A stretch of 56,484 nucleotides of DNA from Lachnospiraceae bacterium UBA3273 (GCA_002362385.1 DEUB01000062.1:1-56484), one strand, 5' to 3'. Positions 33,321 through 42,899 are shown, counted from the first letter of the stretch. Notes: generated by a model not told the origin, from the sequence alone. Numbers and translations: made by a program.

Positions 33321-33345
33321 AAAGCCTTATAAAATCAGGCTTTTT
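33321..33345 (+). terminator. terminator after the PpiC lipoprotein gene
   Basis: AAAGCCT (33,321-33,327) pairs with AGGCTTT (33,337-33,343), followed by a T run. It separates this operon from htpG. Confidence 0.8.
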
Positions 33346-33354
33346 GACGAATTA

Positions 33355-33381
33355 CTAGCACTCGGTTGAAATGAGTGCTAG
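33355..33381. promoter_or_regulatory. CIRCE operator (HrcA site) before htpG
   Basis: CTAGCACTC-N9-GAGTGCTAG is a perfect 9-bp inverted repeat with a 9-base spacer. It matches the CIRCE consensus TTAGCACTC-N9-GAGTGCTAA apart from the outermost bases. HrcA binding here would put htpG in the class I heat-shock regulon with groESL and dnaK. Confidence 0.93.
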
Positions 33382-33388
33382 TTTTTGC

Positions 33389-33417
33389 TTGACGAATGGC
33401 GAAAGGGGTTGTAAACT
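33389..33417 (+). promoter_or_regulatory. htpG promoter
   Basis: TTGACG (33,389-33,394), 17-base spacer, TAAACT (33,412-33,417), 8 bases downstream of CIRCE. A second TTGACG at 33,344-33,349 has CIRCE in its spacer but a poor -10. Confidence 0.6.
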
Positions 33418-33460
33418 TCATATTATTGAGAGGTTTGATAAAAGAAAGGAACGTGATTTT

Positions 33461-35584
33461 ATGTCTAACAAGCATGGAAACTTATCCATCAACAGCGATA
33501 ACATTTTCCCGATCATTAAGAAATGGTTATATTCCGACCATGATATTTTTTACAGGGAGCTGGTTTCTAACGGCTGTGATGCCATTACCAAATTAAAGAA
33601 ACTGGATATGATGGGAGAATATTCCCTGCCGGAAGGGTTTACGCCCAAGGTGGATATCAAAGTAAGTCCGGAGAACAAGACCATCAGTATTTCTGATAAC
33701 GGCCTTGGCATGACGGCTGATGAAGTGGAAGAATATATCAATCAGATCGCATTTTCAGGCGCGACGGATTTTATTGAAAAGTATAAGGACAAGACAAATG
33801 AGGATCAGATCATCGGCCATTTCGGTCTGGGATTCTATTCAGCATTTATGGTAGCGGACGCCGTGCATATTGATACATTGTCCTATAAGGATGGAGCTAA
33901 AGCGGTACATTGGGAATGCGACGGCGGTACGGAATTTGATATGAAAGACGGGGATAGAACGGAAGTAGGTACGACCATTACCCTGTTTGTCAATGAAGAC
34001 TGCCTGAAATTCTGTAATGAGTATGAGGCTAAAGAGGTCATTAAAAAGTACTGTTCTTTTATGCCTTATGAGATTTATGTGGGTAAGTTAAATACTACGG
34101 AGACAGAGATCGTCAAAGAGGAAGAGGTGCTTCCTTCCGACGAGGTAATTGAAAAAATCGAACCCGAGGTAAAAGAAGCTGCGGACGAAGAAGCAGATAA
34201 AGAAGGAGCCGAAAAGAAGGAACCGGAGAAAAAGGTCAAGATCAAAAAGCGTCCTGAATTGATGAACGATACCCATCCCCTTTGGACAAAGCATCCCAAT
34301 GAATGCACAAGGGAGGAATATCTTGAGTTCTACCGCAAGGTATTCAGGGATTACAGGGAGCCTTTGTTCTGGATCCATTTAAATATGGATTATCCTTTTA
34401 ACTTAAAGGGTATTCTCTATTTCCCCAAGATCAATATAGAGTACGAATCCATTGAGGGAACCATTAAGTTATATAATAATCAGGTATTTATAGCGGACAA
34501 TATCAAGGAAGTCATTCCCGAATTCCTCATGCTTTTAAAGGGCGTCATCGACTGTCCCGATCTGCCCTTAAACGTTTCCAGGTCTGCTTTGCAGAACGAC
34601 GGTTTTGTTAAGAAAATTTCAGATTATATCAGCAAAAAGGTTGCGGATAAGCTGGCGGGCATGTGCAAGACCGAGAAAGAAGAATATGAAAAATACTGGG
34701 ATGATATCAGTCCCTTCATTAAATTCGGCTGCTTAAAGGATGATAAATTCTGCGAGAAGATGACCGACTATATCCTTTTCAAAAATCTGGACGGCAATTA
34801 TATGACCCTGCCGGAATGCTTAGAGGTAAAACCCATTGATACCGATGGGGAAGAGAACGGAGAAAATGCCGTTGATGAAAACGGGGAGAAGGTTGAAGCC
34901 GAAATTGTGGATGCGGACGGCAATGCCGTAGAAGGAGAGTCGGAGGAAGAATCCGAAGAAGAGGAGAAGAAGGAAAAGGTTATTTACTATATAACGGATG
35001 AAAAACAGCAGAGCCAGTATATCAATATGTTTAAGCAGGCTAAAATGGATGCCGTGTATCTGACGGAAAACATCGACCAGCCCTTTGTCAACCAGCTGGA
35101 ATCCAAAAATGAAGGAATCAAGTTTTCAAGGATCGATGCGGACTTAACGGACAGCTTTAAGGCAAAAACCTCCAAAAAGGCCCAGGAGGAGTTCGACGCC
35201 AAGGCGGAGGAAATTGCAAAGATCATGAAAAAGGCTTTGAAAAAAGAGAAGCTTTCTGTTAAAATTGAGAAATTAAAGAACAAGAAGATCTCATCCATGA
35301 TTACTGTTTCCGAAGAGAGCCGCCGCATGCAGGATATGATGAAAATGTATGCTACGAGCGGAATGGATATGGGTATGTTCGGAAGCGAGGGAGAGACTCT
35401 TGTGTTAAATGCAAATCATCCTCTGGTTACCTATGTGATGGAGCATGGGGACGGGGAAAACACCAAGATGATCTGCGAGCAGCTGTATGATCTGGCAATG
35501 CTTCAGAATGCGCCTCTAGCACCGGAGGCAATGACCAAATTTATTGCAAGAAGCAATGATATCATGCTGCTTTTAACGAAGTAA
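33461..35584 (+). CDS. htpG: chaperone HtpG (bacterial Hsp90)
   Basis: A 707-residue protein. Start 33,461 (MSNKHGNLSINSDNIFPI) is chosen because AAAGGA precedes it and homologues begin here; the frame is open 30 codons further up. The GHKL ATPase domain shows RELVSNGCDA (catalytic Glu at 33), ISDNGLGM (77-84) and HFGLGFYSAF (120-129). Two acidic lysine/glutamate-rich inserts are typical of Clostridia HtpG: one near residues 220-260 and one near 470-500 (SEEESEEEEKKEKV). It is an ATP-driven chaperone for client maturation. Control by HrcA is predicted from the CIRCE site. Confidence 0.97.
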   Translation: MSNKHGNLSINSDNIFPIIKKWLYSDHDIFYRELVSNGCDAITKLKKLDMMGEYSLPEGFTPKVDIKVSPENKTISISDNGLGMTADEVEEYINQIAFSGATDFIEKYKDKTNEDQIIGHFGLGFYSAFMVADAVHIDTLSYKDGAKAVHWECDGGTEFDMKDGDRTEVGTTITLFVNEDCLKFCNEYEAKEVIKKYCSFMPYEIYVGKLNTTETEIVKEEEVLPSDEVIEKIEPEVKEAADEEADKEGAEKKEPEKKVKIKKRPELMNDTHPLWTKHPNECTREEYLEFYRKVFRDYREPLFWIHLNMDYPFNLKGILYFPKINIEYESIEGTIKLYNNQVFIADNIKEVIPEFLMLLKGVIDCPDLPLNVSRSALQNDGFVKKISDYISKKVADKLAGMCKTEKEEYEKYWDDISPFIKFGCLKDDKFCEKMTDYILFKNLDGNYMTLPECLEVKPIDTDGEENGENAVDENGEKVEAEIVDADGNAVEGESEEESEEEEKKEKVIYYITDEKQQSQYINMFKQAKMDAVYLTENIDQPFVNQLESKNEGIKFSRIDADLTDSFKAKTSKKAQEEFDAKAEEIAKIMKKALKKEKLSVKIEKLKNKKISSMITVSEESRRMQDMMKMYATSGMDMGMFGSEGETLVLNANHPLVTYVMEHGDGENTKMICEQLYDLAMLQNAPLAPEAMTKFIARSNDIMLLLTK

Positions 35585-35651
35585 AAGGTTTCTTTTAAGA
35601 AAAGGACTGTTCGGAAAAAGTTCTTTTAAGAAGCCGGTCGGGAGACAAAAG

Positions 35652-36752
35652 ATGGCGGATACCGGTAATAAAAAGCTGAAATACGATCAGATCACGGAAG
35701 AGCTGCGTGGGATGATCCTATCGGGACAGATTCAGGCGGGGGAAAAACTCCCGTCTGAAAATGTGCTGTCCGAAAGGTATCAGGTCAGCAGGCATACTGT
35801 AAGGAAAGCCCTTGCTATTTTGGAGAATGCGGGTTATGTATATGCGCTCCATGGCAAGGGTACTTTTTGTTCCGAGCTGGCAATACATACAAAGACATCA
35901 AAAAATATTGCGGTGGTTACTACCTATCTGTCCGATTATATTTTTCCAAGGGTAATTCAGGGAATAGACAGCGTCCTGACAGATGAGGGCTACAGCATCA
36001 TTCTGAAGAACACAAGGAATTCCCGCAGCCGGGAAGCCAGAATTTTGGAAGAGCTTCTGAAGAAGGATATAGACGGGATGATCATTGAACCCAGCAAAAG
36101 CGAGATCTACTGTAAGCATATGCATTTGTATGAAAAAATGGATGAGTTCCAGATCCCCTATGTTTTTATCCAGGGATGTTTTTCGCAGATGAAGGAAAAG
36201 CCGCATATCCTGATGGATGATCTTAAGGGAGGATATCTTATTACAAAATATCTGACGGATCTCGGACACAGAAATATCGTAGGAGTTTTTAAGGCGGATG
36301 ATTCCCAGGGAAGAAACCGTTACAAGGGATATGTTAAGGCGCTACAGGAAGCGGGGATCCTTTATGACCCGGAGCGTATCATCTGGTTCTATACAGAGGA
36401 CAGAGCCATCCAGCCTTATGAGCGTATCAGGGAAATGGCGTTATGCGGGAAAGAAATGGATGGGATCGTCTGCTATAATGACCAGATCGCTTTTGAGGTA
36501 ATTCGCGCCCTGGCTGCGGAAGGACTTAAGGTGCCCGAGGATGTTTCGGTAACGGGATATGACAATTCCCAAATGGCGGCGGGGATGAAGCTTACCACCA
36601 TCAGGCATCCCCAGGAAAAGCTGGGGGAAACGGCAGCAGAGCTTTTGCTTTCTTTGATAAAGAGCGGGGATAGGGGAGAGGGAAAACACATTTTAATGGA
36701 GCCGGAAATTGTAGAGGGAAGCTCCTGCATGGAGAGGAATAAAACAAAATGA
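35652..36752 (+). CDS. GntR-LacI type transcriptional regulator (AraR-like)
   Basis: A 366-residue protein with GGGAG before the ATG. Residues 10-75 are a GntR winged helix (EELRGMILSGQIQAGEKLPS; RYQVSRHTVRKALAILENAG). The rest is a periplasmic-binding-protein fold like LacI/AraR effector domains (VVTTYLSDYIFPRVIQGIDS; MDGIVCYNDQIAFEVIRALA; VSVTGYDNSQMA). AraR-type proteins respond to sugars such as arabinose and repress uptake or catabolic genes. No sugar operon is adjacent, so the effector is unknown. It overlaps the VanZ gene by ATGA. Confidence 0.9.
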   Translation: MADTGNKKLKYDQITEELRGMILSGQIQAGEKLPSENVLSERYQVSRHTVRKALAILENAGYVYALHGKGTFCSELAIHTKTSKNIAVVTTYLSDYIFPRVIQGIDSVLTDEGYSIILKNTRNSRSREARILEELLKKDIDGMIIEPSKSEIYCKHMHLYEKMDEFQIPYVFIQGCFSQMKEKPHILMDDLKGGYLITKYLTDLGHRNIVGVFKADDSQGRNRYKGYVKALQEAGILYDPERIIWFYTEDRAIQPYERIREMALCGKEMDGIVCYNDQIAFEVIRALAAEGLKVPEDVSVTGYDNSQMAAGMKLTTIRHPQEKLGETAAELLLSLIKSGDRGEGKHILMEPEIVEGSSCMERNKTK

Positions 36753-37279
36753 AATATATATGGCTTTTTATAAAAACTTTATTGCGTATGGTATTAAAAC
36801 CATTATCTTTTGTGCCGGCTGTCCTGGTCATGGCAATGATCTTTCATTTTTCATCCCAGGGAGGAGGGGACTCCTCGGCGCTCAGCTATAAGGTAAGCAA
36901 AGGGCTTGTTTATGTGGCGGACAAGGTGCTTGACAAGGAGCTTACGGCGGAACAGATCGAGGCGTATGCCCATAAGTATCATTATCATGTGCGGAAACTG
37001 GCTCATTTTACGGAATATTTTATTTTGGCCGTAACGGTAGCCTTTCCGTTGTATGTATATGGCATGCGGGGGATCTGGCTGGTTATTTTTGCCGGCGTCT
37101 TTTGTGTGGGATTTGCCTGCCTTGACGAGTATCATCAGTCGTTTGTAGCGGGCAGGAGTCCGTCCAAAAAGGATGTGTTCATAGACAGCTGCGGTGTGCT
37201 CTTAGGAATCCTTGTTACCAGGATCGTGGGATTTATCGGCAGAAAGACAATATTTGCACCGCTTGCAAAAAAAAGATAG
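36749..37279 (+). CDS. VanZ family membrane protein
   Basis: A 176-residue protein with four predicted membrane segments and the VanZ signature: HFSSQGGGDSS near residue 30, RKLAHFTEYFILAV near residue 75, and CLDEYHQSFVAGRSPSKKDV near residue 125. VanZ proteins in vancomycin-resistance elements raise teicoplanin tolerance, but chromosomal homologues like this have no known resistance role. It is coupled to the regulator gene and followed by a terminator. Confidence 0.88.
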   Translation: MKYIWLFIKTLLRMVLKPLSFVPAVLVMAMIFHFSSQGGGDSSALSYKVSKGLVYVADKVLDKELTAEQIEAYAHKYHYHVRKLAHFTEYFILAVTVAFPLYVYGMRGIWLVIFAGVFCVGFACLDEYHQSFVAGRSPSKKDVFIDSCGVLLGILVTRIVGFIGRKTIFAPLAKKR

Positions 37280-37293
37280 ATTATTTTTAATTA

Positions 37294-37318
37294 AGACAGG
37301 TTTCTTTGATTCCTGTCT
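37294..37318 (+). terminator. terminator after the VanZ gene
   Basis: AGACAGG (37,294-37,300) pairs with CCTGTCT (37,312-37,318), loop of 11 bases, then ATTACTTTT. Confidence 0.8.
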
Positions 37319-37355
37319 ATTACTTTTGGAAAAAGTGTGGTAAAATAAAACTGAT

Positions 37356-37369
37356 TGACATATATGTCA
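37356..37369. promoter_or_regulatory. palindromic operator before the repeat-protein/TetR operon
   Basis: TGACATATATGTCA is a perfect 14-bp palindrome overlapping a TTGACA -35 box (37,355-37,360). The operon it precedes ends with a TetR-type regulator, which makes this a natural autoregulatory site. The -10 (TACACA) is weak. Confidence 0.6.
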
Positions 37370-37406
37370 CAAACGGATACACAAATGGGAAGGTCAGGGG
37401 AGACAT

Positions 37407-38681
37407 ATGCAGAAGGAAAAATTGAGCAGGGAAGAATTTTTGGGCATGTTTCGGGAGGATGTTATCAGGTTATCCCGTTATATTACCTGGTTGGAAAAAA
37501 AGAGTGGAAATGATGTTTCCAAATATTATGAAGACGGGGATAAAATGAGGCATACATTGTCCTTTCCCGTATATGACAGCATTCTGTTATCCTTTTTAAA
37601 CGACGCCAGCACAACTGTTTTTATGGAGCAGAATTATCATTACTTCTATACAAGGAACCGTATCATGGATTATGAAGACGAACTCAGGATGATCGAGACC
37701 GCGGATATCATGCATATGGAAGTGCTGCAGTGCATTTTATCCCGTTACATATTCGGCGGCATGACCAAAGCATATTTGTGGAAGGACGGCGTAGATCACA
37801 AGATCTTCCTCAATATACTAAAAAAGGCAAGGCAGATCGTAGAATTCTGGGACCAGCCCATTGTCGTTGAGGATGATGTCCTTTCAGAATTGGAAGAAAT
37901 GGCCATGTATGAAAACGAGGAATTTTCCGGGGACGGATACGGGGAAGAAGCCGTAGAATATGAGGAAACGGGATACGGGGAGGAAGCCGTAGAATCTGCA
38001 GAGGCGGGATACGAAGAGGGAACCGTAGAATCTGCGGAAGCAGGATACGAAGAGGAAACCGTAGAATCTGCAGAGGCAGGATACGGGGAGGAAACCGTAG
38101 AATCTGCAGAAACAGAATATGGAGAGGAAACCGTAGAATCTGCAGAGGCAGGATACGGAGAGGAAACCGTAGAATCTGCAGAGGCGGGATACGAAGAGGA
38201 AACCGTAGAATATGCGGAAGCAGGATACGGGGAGGAAGCCGTAGAATCTGCAGAGGCGGGATACGAAGAGGAAACCGTAGAATCCGCAAACGCAGGATAT
38301 GAAGAGGAAACCGTAGAATTTCAGGAAGCGGAATGCGAAGAAGAAAACACAGAAGAGGGATATAGAGAAGAGGCGGAAGTTCCCGGAGAAGAAGTAGAAT
38401 CGGAAGCAGAATTCGGAGAAGAGACGGAAATCTTGACAGAGTCAGCAGAAGAAACCGTAGAAGCCGGATATGAAGAAAAAGCAGATACGGAAGAGATGGT
38501 TGACGATGAATGTGAAGGGGAAGAAGAGGAACAAGAGGAAGTATCAAGAGACGAGGATGAAAAGGAAATAGAATCTGCCGTGGAAATTGAAGAGCCGGAA
38601 GAACCGGCGGATACACAGGAAAACGAAGCAGAAGAAACCATGGATGAGGAGACGGACACCGCAGAAAAAGAAACGGAGTAA
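37407..38681 (+). CDS. acidic repeat protein with conserved N-terminal domain
   Basis: A 424-residue protein. The first 165 residues form a compact alpha-helical domain (LSREEFLGMFREDVIRLSRY; HTLSFPVYDSILLSFLNDAS; CILSRYIFGGMTKAYLWKDG). The remaining 260 are extremely Glu-rich and include 11 tandem 12-residue repeats with consensus GYGEETVESAEA, then a less regular acidic tail. No membrane segment or signal peptide is seen. The repeat copy number is probably variable. Six bases separate it from the TetR gene, so it is likely a target or partner of that regulator. Function unknown. Confidence 0.75.
   Translation: MQKEKLSREEFLGMFREDVIRLSRYITWLEKKSGNDVSKYYEDGDKMRHTLSFPVYDSILLSFLNDASTTVFMEQNYHYFYTRNRIMDYEDELRMIETADIMHMEVLQCILSRYIFGGMTKAYLWKDGVDHKIFLNILKKARQIVEFWDQPIVVEDDVLSELEEMAMYENEEFSGDGYGEEAVEYEETGYGEEAVESAEAGYEEGTVESAEAGYEEETVESAEAGYGEETVESAETEYGEETVESAEAGYGEETVESAEAGYEEETVEYAEAGYGEEAVESAEAGYEEETVESANAGYEEETVEFQEAECEEENTEEGYREEAEVPGEEVESEAEFGEETEILTESAEETVEAGYEEKADTEEMVDDECEGEEEEQEEVSRDEDEKEIESAVEIEEPEEPADTQENEAEETMDEETDTAEKETE
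37935..38330 (+). repeat. 36-bp tandem repeats inside the acidic protein gene
   Basis: Eleven consecutive 36-bp units encode variants of GYGEETVESAEA; a degenerate twelfth follows. Third-position changes are few, so the array is recent or homogenised by recombination. Confidence 0.9.
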
Positions 38682-38687
38682 GATACT

Positions 38688-39281
38688 ATGGGAGAAAAGT
38701 CAGCCAGAAAGAAAGCGTTTATTTTAAAAAAGGCAAGAGAGGTTTTTGCTGACAGAGGCTTTAAGGATGTGACCATGAAGGATATTGTGGAGGCCTGTCA
38801 GATCAGCAGAGGCGGTCTTTACTTATATTTTGACAGCACAAAGGAAATTTTTCTGGAAGTCTTAAATATGAAGGATGCTTCCGAAAGCGGAGAGGAAAAT
38901 GTTTTTACCAAGGCAGTCAGTGAAAATGCACCCAGCTCGGATATTCTGGCGCTGTTTTTACAGGAGCAGAAAAAGGAATTGTGTAACCAGACGGACAGTC
39001 TGACTATGGCAACCTACGAGTTTTTCTTTGCAAACAAATTTCCCCAAAATGAAAACCCTTTAAAGGCGCAGTTTGATGCGGCTGTCCAGATCATTGAAAA
39101 ACTGATCGCGGACGGTGTCAAAACAGGAGAATTTATTTGTGAGGATCCTAAAGGCGCGGCCCGCAATATCATGTATGCCCTGGAAGGATTGAGAGTTATG
39201 TCCCAGACGATGGGCATTACCGAAAAGAAAGTAAACAGGGAAATTCTCTATCTGATGAAGGAACTGTTAAAAGAAGTCTGA
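38688..39281 (+). CDS. TetR/AcrR family transcriptional regulator
   Basis: A 197-residue protein. The N-terminal helix-turn-helix is clear: FADRGFKDVTMKDIVEACQI then SRGGLYLYFDSTKEIFLEV (about residues 20-65). The C-terminal part is the helical ligand-binding dimerisation domain (IEKLIADGVKTGEFICEDPK). It lies 6 bases after the acidic repeat protein and is probably autoregulated through the palindrome at 37,356-37,369. Ligand unknown. Confidence 0.93.
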   Translation: MGEKSARKKAFILKKAREVFADRGFKDVTMKDIVEACQISRGGLYLYFDSTKEIFLEVLNMKDASESGEENVFTKAVSENAPSSDILALFLQEQKKELCNQTDSLTMATYEFFFANKFPQNENPLKAQFDAAVQIIEKLIADGVKTGEFICEDPKGAARNIMYALEGLRVMSQTMGITEKKVNREILYLMKELLKEV

Positions 39282-39326
39282 TTGCCGAATCCCGATCAAT
39301 GGATTTGGATGGTCGGAACGTAAATC

Positions 39327-41828
39327 CTATTTAACCCCTTTTTGTAAAATCTTATATGCAGATATGATCTGATCAGCAGCTTCCTTTGGAAGCTGTTTTT
39401 TGTCGAAGCATGCTTTCTGCGTCAAGTCGGTCAATTCGGATGCAGACATTTTTATTGCTGTATTTTCCATAGGGCCGGAAAGAAGCCGGTCGGTAAAGTT
39501 CCCTACGTCTTCGGGTAATTTCAGATTTTCCCGGGGATATTTCTTGCGCAGGATGCGGCAGTATTTCTGGTATGCATGGGCAATACAGATATCGTACTGT
39601 CCCCTTTTGTATGCCCGTCTTCTTTTTATGCATGCCATAAGGCTTTGCGCAGATTTTAAAAGTGCCGGCAATAGTAAAGCCAGAGCCAAAAGGGCAAGAA
39701 ACAGGATAATTATCGGAGAATTCTGGAACTGCAGGGAAGAAAAAGGATTATTAAAATCCGTATTGGCCTCTTCGTTATTTGACGGTGCGGTATTGGCGTC
39801 AAAAAGCCCGGAAAGAGCCGACAGGAAATCGGAATAAGTGGTTTCCTCATCATCCTGGGAGGGCGGAGTGGCATCCACGGGGATCCAGCCGAAACCGTCT
39901 ACAAACACCTCCACCCAGGCGTGGGCGTCGCCGTCGTTAATTTCCACTTCTACCACATTGCTGTTTCCCAAAATATTTTCTCCGGTAAAAAAGTCGTCAT
40001 AAGCGTATTCCGTAGCCGAAGCACGGTCGGAAATGGCTGCCTGGCTGATAATATAGCCTTCTATATATCTGGCAGGAATGCCATAGGAACGGAATAAAAG
40101 AGCGGCGGCGGAAGCAAAATGAGCGCAGTAGCCCTCTTTCTGGGTATCCAGGAAATAGGTCACAAAATCCTCATCCCGGGGAGTTGTTCCGGGCGTCATG
40201 CTGTAGCTGTAATTGGCAGCCAAAAACTGGCGTATCAGGAAGATCTGTTCCGATAAATCCGAAGAAGAACCGATCGCACTGTGGTATTTCATAAGTGAGG
40301 GAAGCACCTCGTCGGGGACTTGCAGATAGTTTTCATATACTTCCCCGCTGTATGCATGAAATCCGGTATTGGCAGCCTGACTGCGGTAACTGTCAAATAC
40401 GTCTGAATTTAATTTGTCCAAATCCGTCTGTGCCGGGGAATAGGGGATATATTCAATGGAAACGGAACGCCCGGGCACAAGGGAACCGTCCAGAATGCTT
40501 TCCAGGGTAACTGCGGAGTGTTCTACGGGTTCGGATGTATAATAGGGAAGATATAAATGATTGGGAGCGGCATCCACATTCTCCACGATCATGATCCCCG
40601 ACATGGGGGGAACGGCTTCATCTTCCATCATAGCGGATAAAACGGTTGATTCCGTAAAGGCATTTTCGGAAATTGACCTTTCAGGAGAAGCACTGTAACG
40701 GTATCTGTTTAAGGTGGCCTTGCCGGGCTCCTGCCAGGAGGAACCGGTATATTCCATCCCTACGAAAGCCTTTAAGTAAAGAGTTTCATAGGCGTAGGGA
40801 ACAAAGGTGGCAATTAAATCCGTCTGATAATCGGGGCGGACGCTGCTGACGCCGCCGAGCCGTCCGTTGCTGATGCCGCCGGTGGCTTCATAACGATTGA
40901 AGAAACCGGAAAAGCCGTTCTGGACAAATATTTTCACATATTGGTCTGCGGATTCCTTTAAAGGAGAGGAATTTAAAGCCGCCTGTTCGGAGCTTGGGAT
41001 GGAAGCAATGCCAAAGGCCGAAAAAAACAAAGAAATGATCAGGGCAAAAGCGCAAAGCTGCGCCATGTTTCTGGCATTTGATTTATGAAAAACAAATTTC
41101 GTGGACTTTTGCTTGTAATTTCTGGTATACTGGGGCCTTTTTCCCGGATAGATAAACTGATAGTGACCGCTGTGCTTTAAGAAGTATGTGGCAAAGTAGG
41201 AAAAGAACAGAAGTCCCAGGGATAAAAAAGAGGGGTATCTGCCGATATAAATGCCGAGCTGCAGGGGCCAGAAGGTCAGATTGAATACGGTATGGAAATA
41301 CATATCATTGAAAATGCCCACATTGATCAGAATGGCAAGGAATATTCCGATGAACACGACGGCAGCAGTTACTGTCAGATAACGGTCCGTGATGACCTCG
41401 GTGGATTCCCTTGTGAATAACATTAAAAAATGGGCGCTGTAGCTTTCGTTGACAATATTTAATAAAGCCTGGAAACCGCTGTTGACAAATAAACGGTAGC
41501 GGATCAGCATTGTTGAAAACAGTATGAACAATACGGGATAGCCGATGTTGAAGATCCATTTTCTGATATGCATCAGGGACAGCAGCATAGAGAAAAGGAA
41601 AATGACAGCCAGTACAAAAAGGTAGTTGTAGGCAATGTCAAATTCGGATAAAACGCCGCTGATACAGCCGAAAGAGGACGTAAAGATCAGCAGACCTTTA
41701 ATAAGGCAGTGGAACAGGGATTCTTTGGAATCATGGACAGAATTTTCCCCTATTTCAAAGCCGCAGAAGGGGGCTGTGTTTTCGGAATGCGGTATTTTTT
41801 TTCTGAGACTAAAATTCAGCAGGGACAT
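39327..41828 (-). CDS. membrane transglutaminase-like protein (TgpA/DUF3488 type)
   Basis: An 833-residue protein. Residues 30-285 hold about seven membrane helices. An extracellular transglutaminase-like (papain-fold) domain follows with catalytic Cys in EGYCAHFASAAALLFRSYGI, His in GDAHAWVEVFVDGFGW, and Asp in IPVDATPPS. Another membrane helix near residue 700 leads to a cytoplasmic domain. The protein is the last gene of a MoxR-DUF58-transglutaminase operon, a widespread set thought to process envelope proteins with the aid of the AAA+ ATPase. It overlaps the DUF58 gene by 20 bases. Confidence 0.9.
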   Translation of the reverse strand: MSLLNFSLRKKIPHSENTAPFCGFEIGENSVHDSKESLFHCLIKGLLIFTSSFGCISGVLSEFDIAYNYLFVLAVIFLFSMLLSLMHIRKWIFNIGYPVLFILFSTMLIRYRLFVNSGFQALLNIVNESYSAHFLMLFTRESTEVITDRYLTVTAAVVFIGIFLAILINVGIFNDMYFHTVFNLTFWPLQLGIYIGRYPSFLSLGLLFFSYFATYFLKHSGHYQFIYPGKRPQYTRNYKQKSTKFVFHKSNARNMAQLCAFALIISLFFSAFGIASIPSSEQAALNSSPLKESADQYVKIFVQNGFSGFFNRYEATGGISNGRLGGVSSVRPDYQTDLIATFVPYAYETLYLKAFVGMEYTGSSWQEPGKATLNRYRYSASPERSISENAFTESTVLSAMMEDEAVPPMSGIMIVENVDAAPNHLYLPYYTSEPVEHSAVTLESILDGSLVPGRSVSIEYIPYSPAQTDLDKLNSDVFDSYRSQAANTGFHAYSGEVYENYLQVPDEVLPSLMKYHSAIGSSSDLSEQIFLIRQFLAANYSYSMTPGTTPRDEDFVTYFLDTQKEGYCAHFASAAALLFRSYGIPARYIEGYIISQAAISDRASATEYAYDDFFTGENILGNSNVVEVEINDGDAHAWVEVFVDGFGWIPVDATPPSQDDEETTYSDFLSALSGLFDANTAPSNNEEANTDFNNPFSSLQFQNSPIIILFLALLALALLLPALLKSAQSLMACIKRRRAYKRGQYDICIAHAYQKYCRILRKKYPRENLKLPEDVGNFTDRLLSGPMENTAIKMSASELTDLTQKACFDKKQLPKEAADQIISAYKILQKGVK

Positions 41829-42873
41829 CGGCGACTCCTTTGTGGGTTACATGCAGTAAGGTACCTTTTTTCATGCCGGATTTTTCATAAATATCCAGTG
41901 CCAGATTTTCAGTGTCATAAGATGGCTCATAGAAGCATTCTGAGAATGCGTTTTCCAAATCCTCCCGGCAGCGAATGGTTGACATAACAAAATCCTCCCT
42001 GGCGGTGGAATAGGAGGCGAAGGTAAAGATTTCCCCCTCCTGTATCAGCTCTAAGGATAAAGACCAGGCTTCGTCCAAAGCATTGTCAAGTGCATTTAAA
42101 AGGAAATCATTTTCGCCGCAGCTTTCTTCGGAGGGCTGAAACAGCTCCAGCAAAAGAAAGAATTCGTTGGTCGAGGTGGATTCATTTTCCTTTACCATCA
42201 GTTTATCAATTTTACTGGACAGCTTCCAGTGGATCTTCTGCAGCCTGTCGCCGGGAAGGTATTCCCTGATATCCGTTACATTGGAAGAGATGTTTCCGGA
42301 TTTTGCGGATTCCTCAAATTCGTCAAAGCCCTCGCTGTAAAGGGCTTCGTGGCGTTCCTCCCTTGGCTGTGTATGAGGGAAGACGCGGATCTGGGCCGTT
42401 AAGTCCAGTTTTCGGTCAAAGCGGAACAGATGCAGATAGTCATATCCCTGCAAAAGACTGACAGAAGCTTCATAGAGACCGCATTTTGTCAGGTTCACGG
42501 GAAAGACCAGTTCGTTGTCATGCAAAGCGCGAAGAGAAAGGACGTGCACGGATTCATCTTTTCCGTTATAAAATCCGGATCTTATGGAAAATGAAACCAG
42601 GGCTGAAGCAAAGGGGATCCGGGTGGGATTTTTTAATCGTAAGAACAAACCGGCTTTTTCTCCTTTTACGGTTGTCAAAGGCTTAAAGTCCAAAGAAGGA
42701 TTTAAACGATAGAGACAGTATCTTGATAAAAAATAGGAAAAAAAGGGCAGACAGATTTCCAGTACGGCGAGAAGAAAGAAAAAGCTCTGCCGGTAAAATA
42801 AAGCCCAGAATACTGTAACTGAAAACAGTATGATATAGGATAGATAAGAAATAACGACCCTTCTCTTTTTCAA
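41809..42873 (-). CDS. DUF58 domain protein
   Basis: A 354-residue protein with two N-terminal membrane segments (VISYLSYIILFSVTVFWALF; FFFLLAVLEICLPFFSYFL). The DUF58 signature IREYLPGDRLQKIHWKLSSK lies at about residues 205-225, in a von Willebrand A-like fold. DUF58 proteins work with MoxR ATPases, possibly in envelope assembly or metal insertion; the exact activity is not established. It lies between moxR and the transglutaminase gene. Confidence 0.9.
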   Translation of the reverse strand: MKKRRVVISYLSYIILFSVTVFWALFYRQSFFFLLAVLEICLPFFSYFLSRYCLYRLNPSLDFKPLTTVKGEKAGLFLRLKNPTRIPFASALVSFSIRSGFYNGKDESVHVLSLRALHDNELVFPVNLTKCGLYEASVSLLQGYDYLHLFRFDRKLDLTAQIRVFPHTQPREERHEALYSEGFDEFEESAKSGNISSNVTDIREYLPGDRLQKIHWKLSSKIDKLMVKENESTSTNEFFLLLELFQPSEESCGENDFLLNALDNALDEAWSLSLELIQEGEIFTFASYSTAREDFVMSTIRCREDLENAFSECFYEPSYDTENLALDIYEKSGMKKGTLLHVTHKGVADVPAEF

Positions 42874-42899
42874 TGGAAAACTCCTTCGGAAATGTACTT

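Noticed and set aside
37810..38616. Long minus-strand open frame through the 36-bp repeats
   Set aside because: It is the mirror of the repeat array, Leu/Pro/Arg-rich with no start signal.
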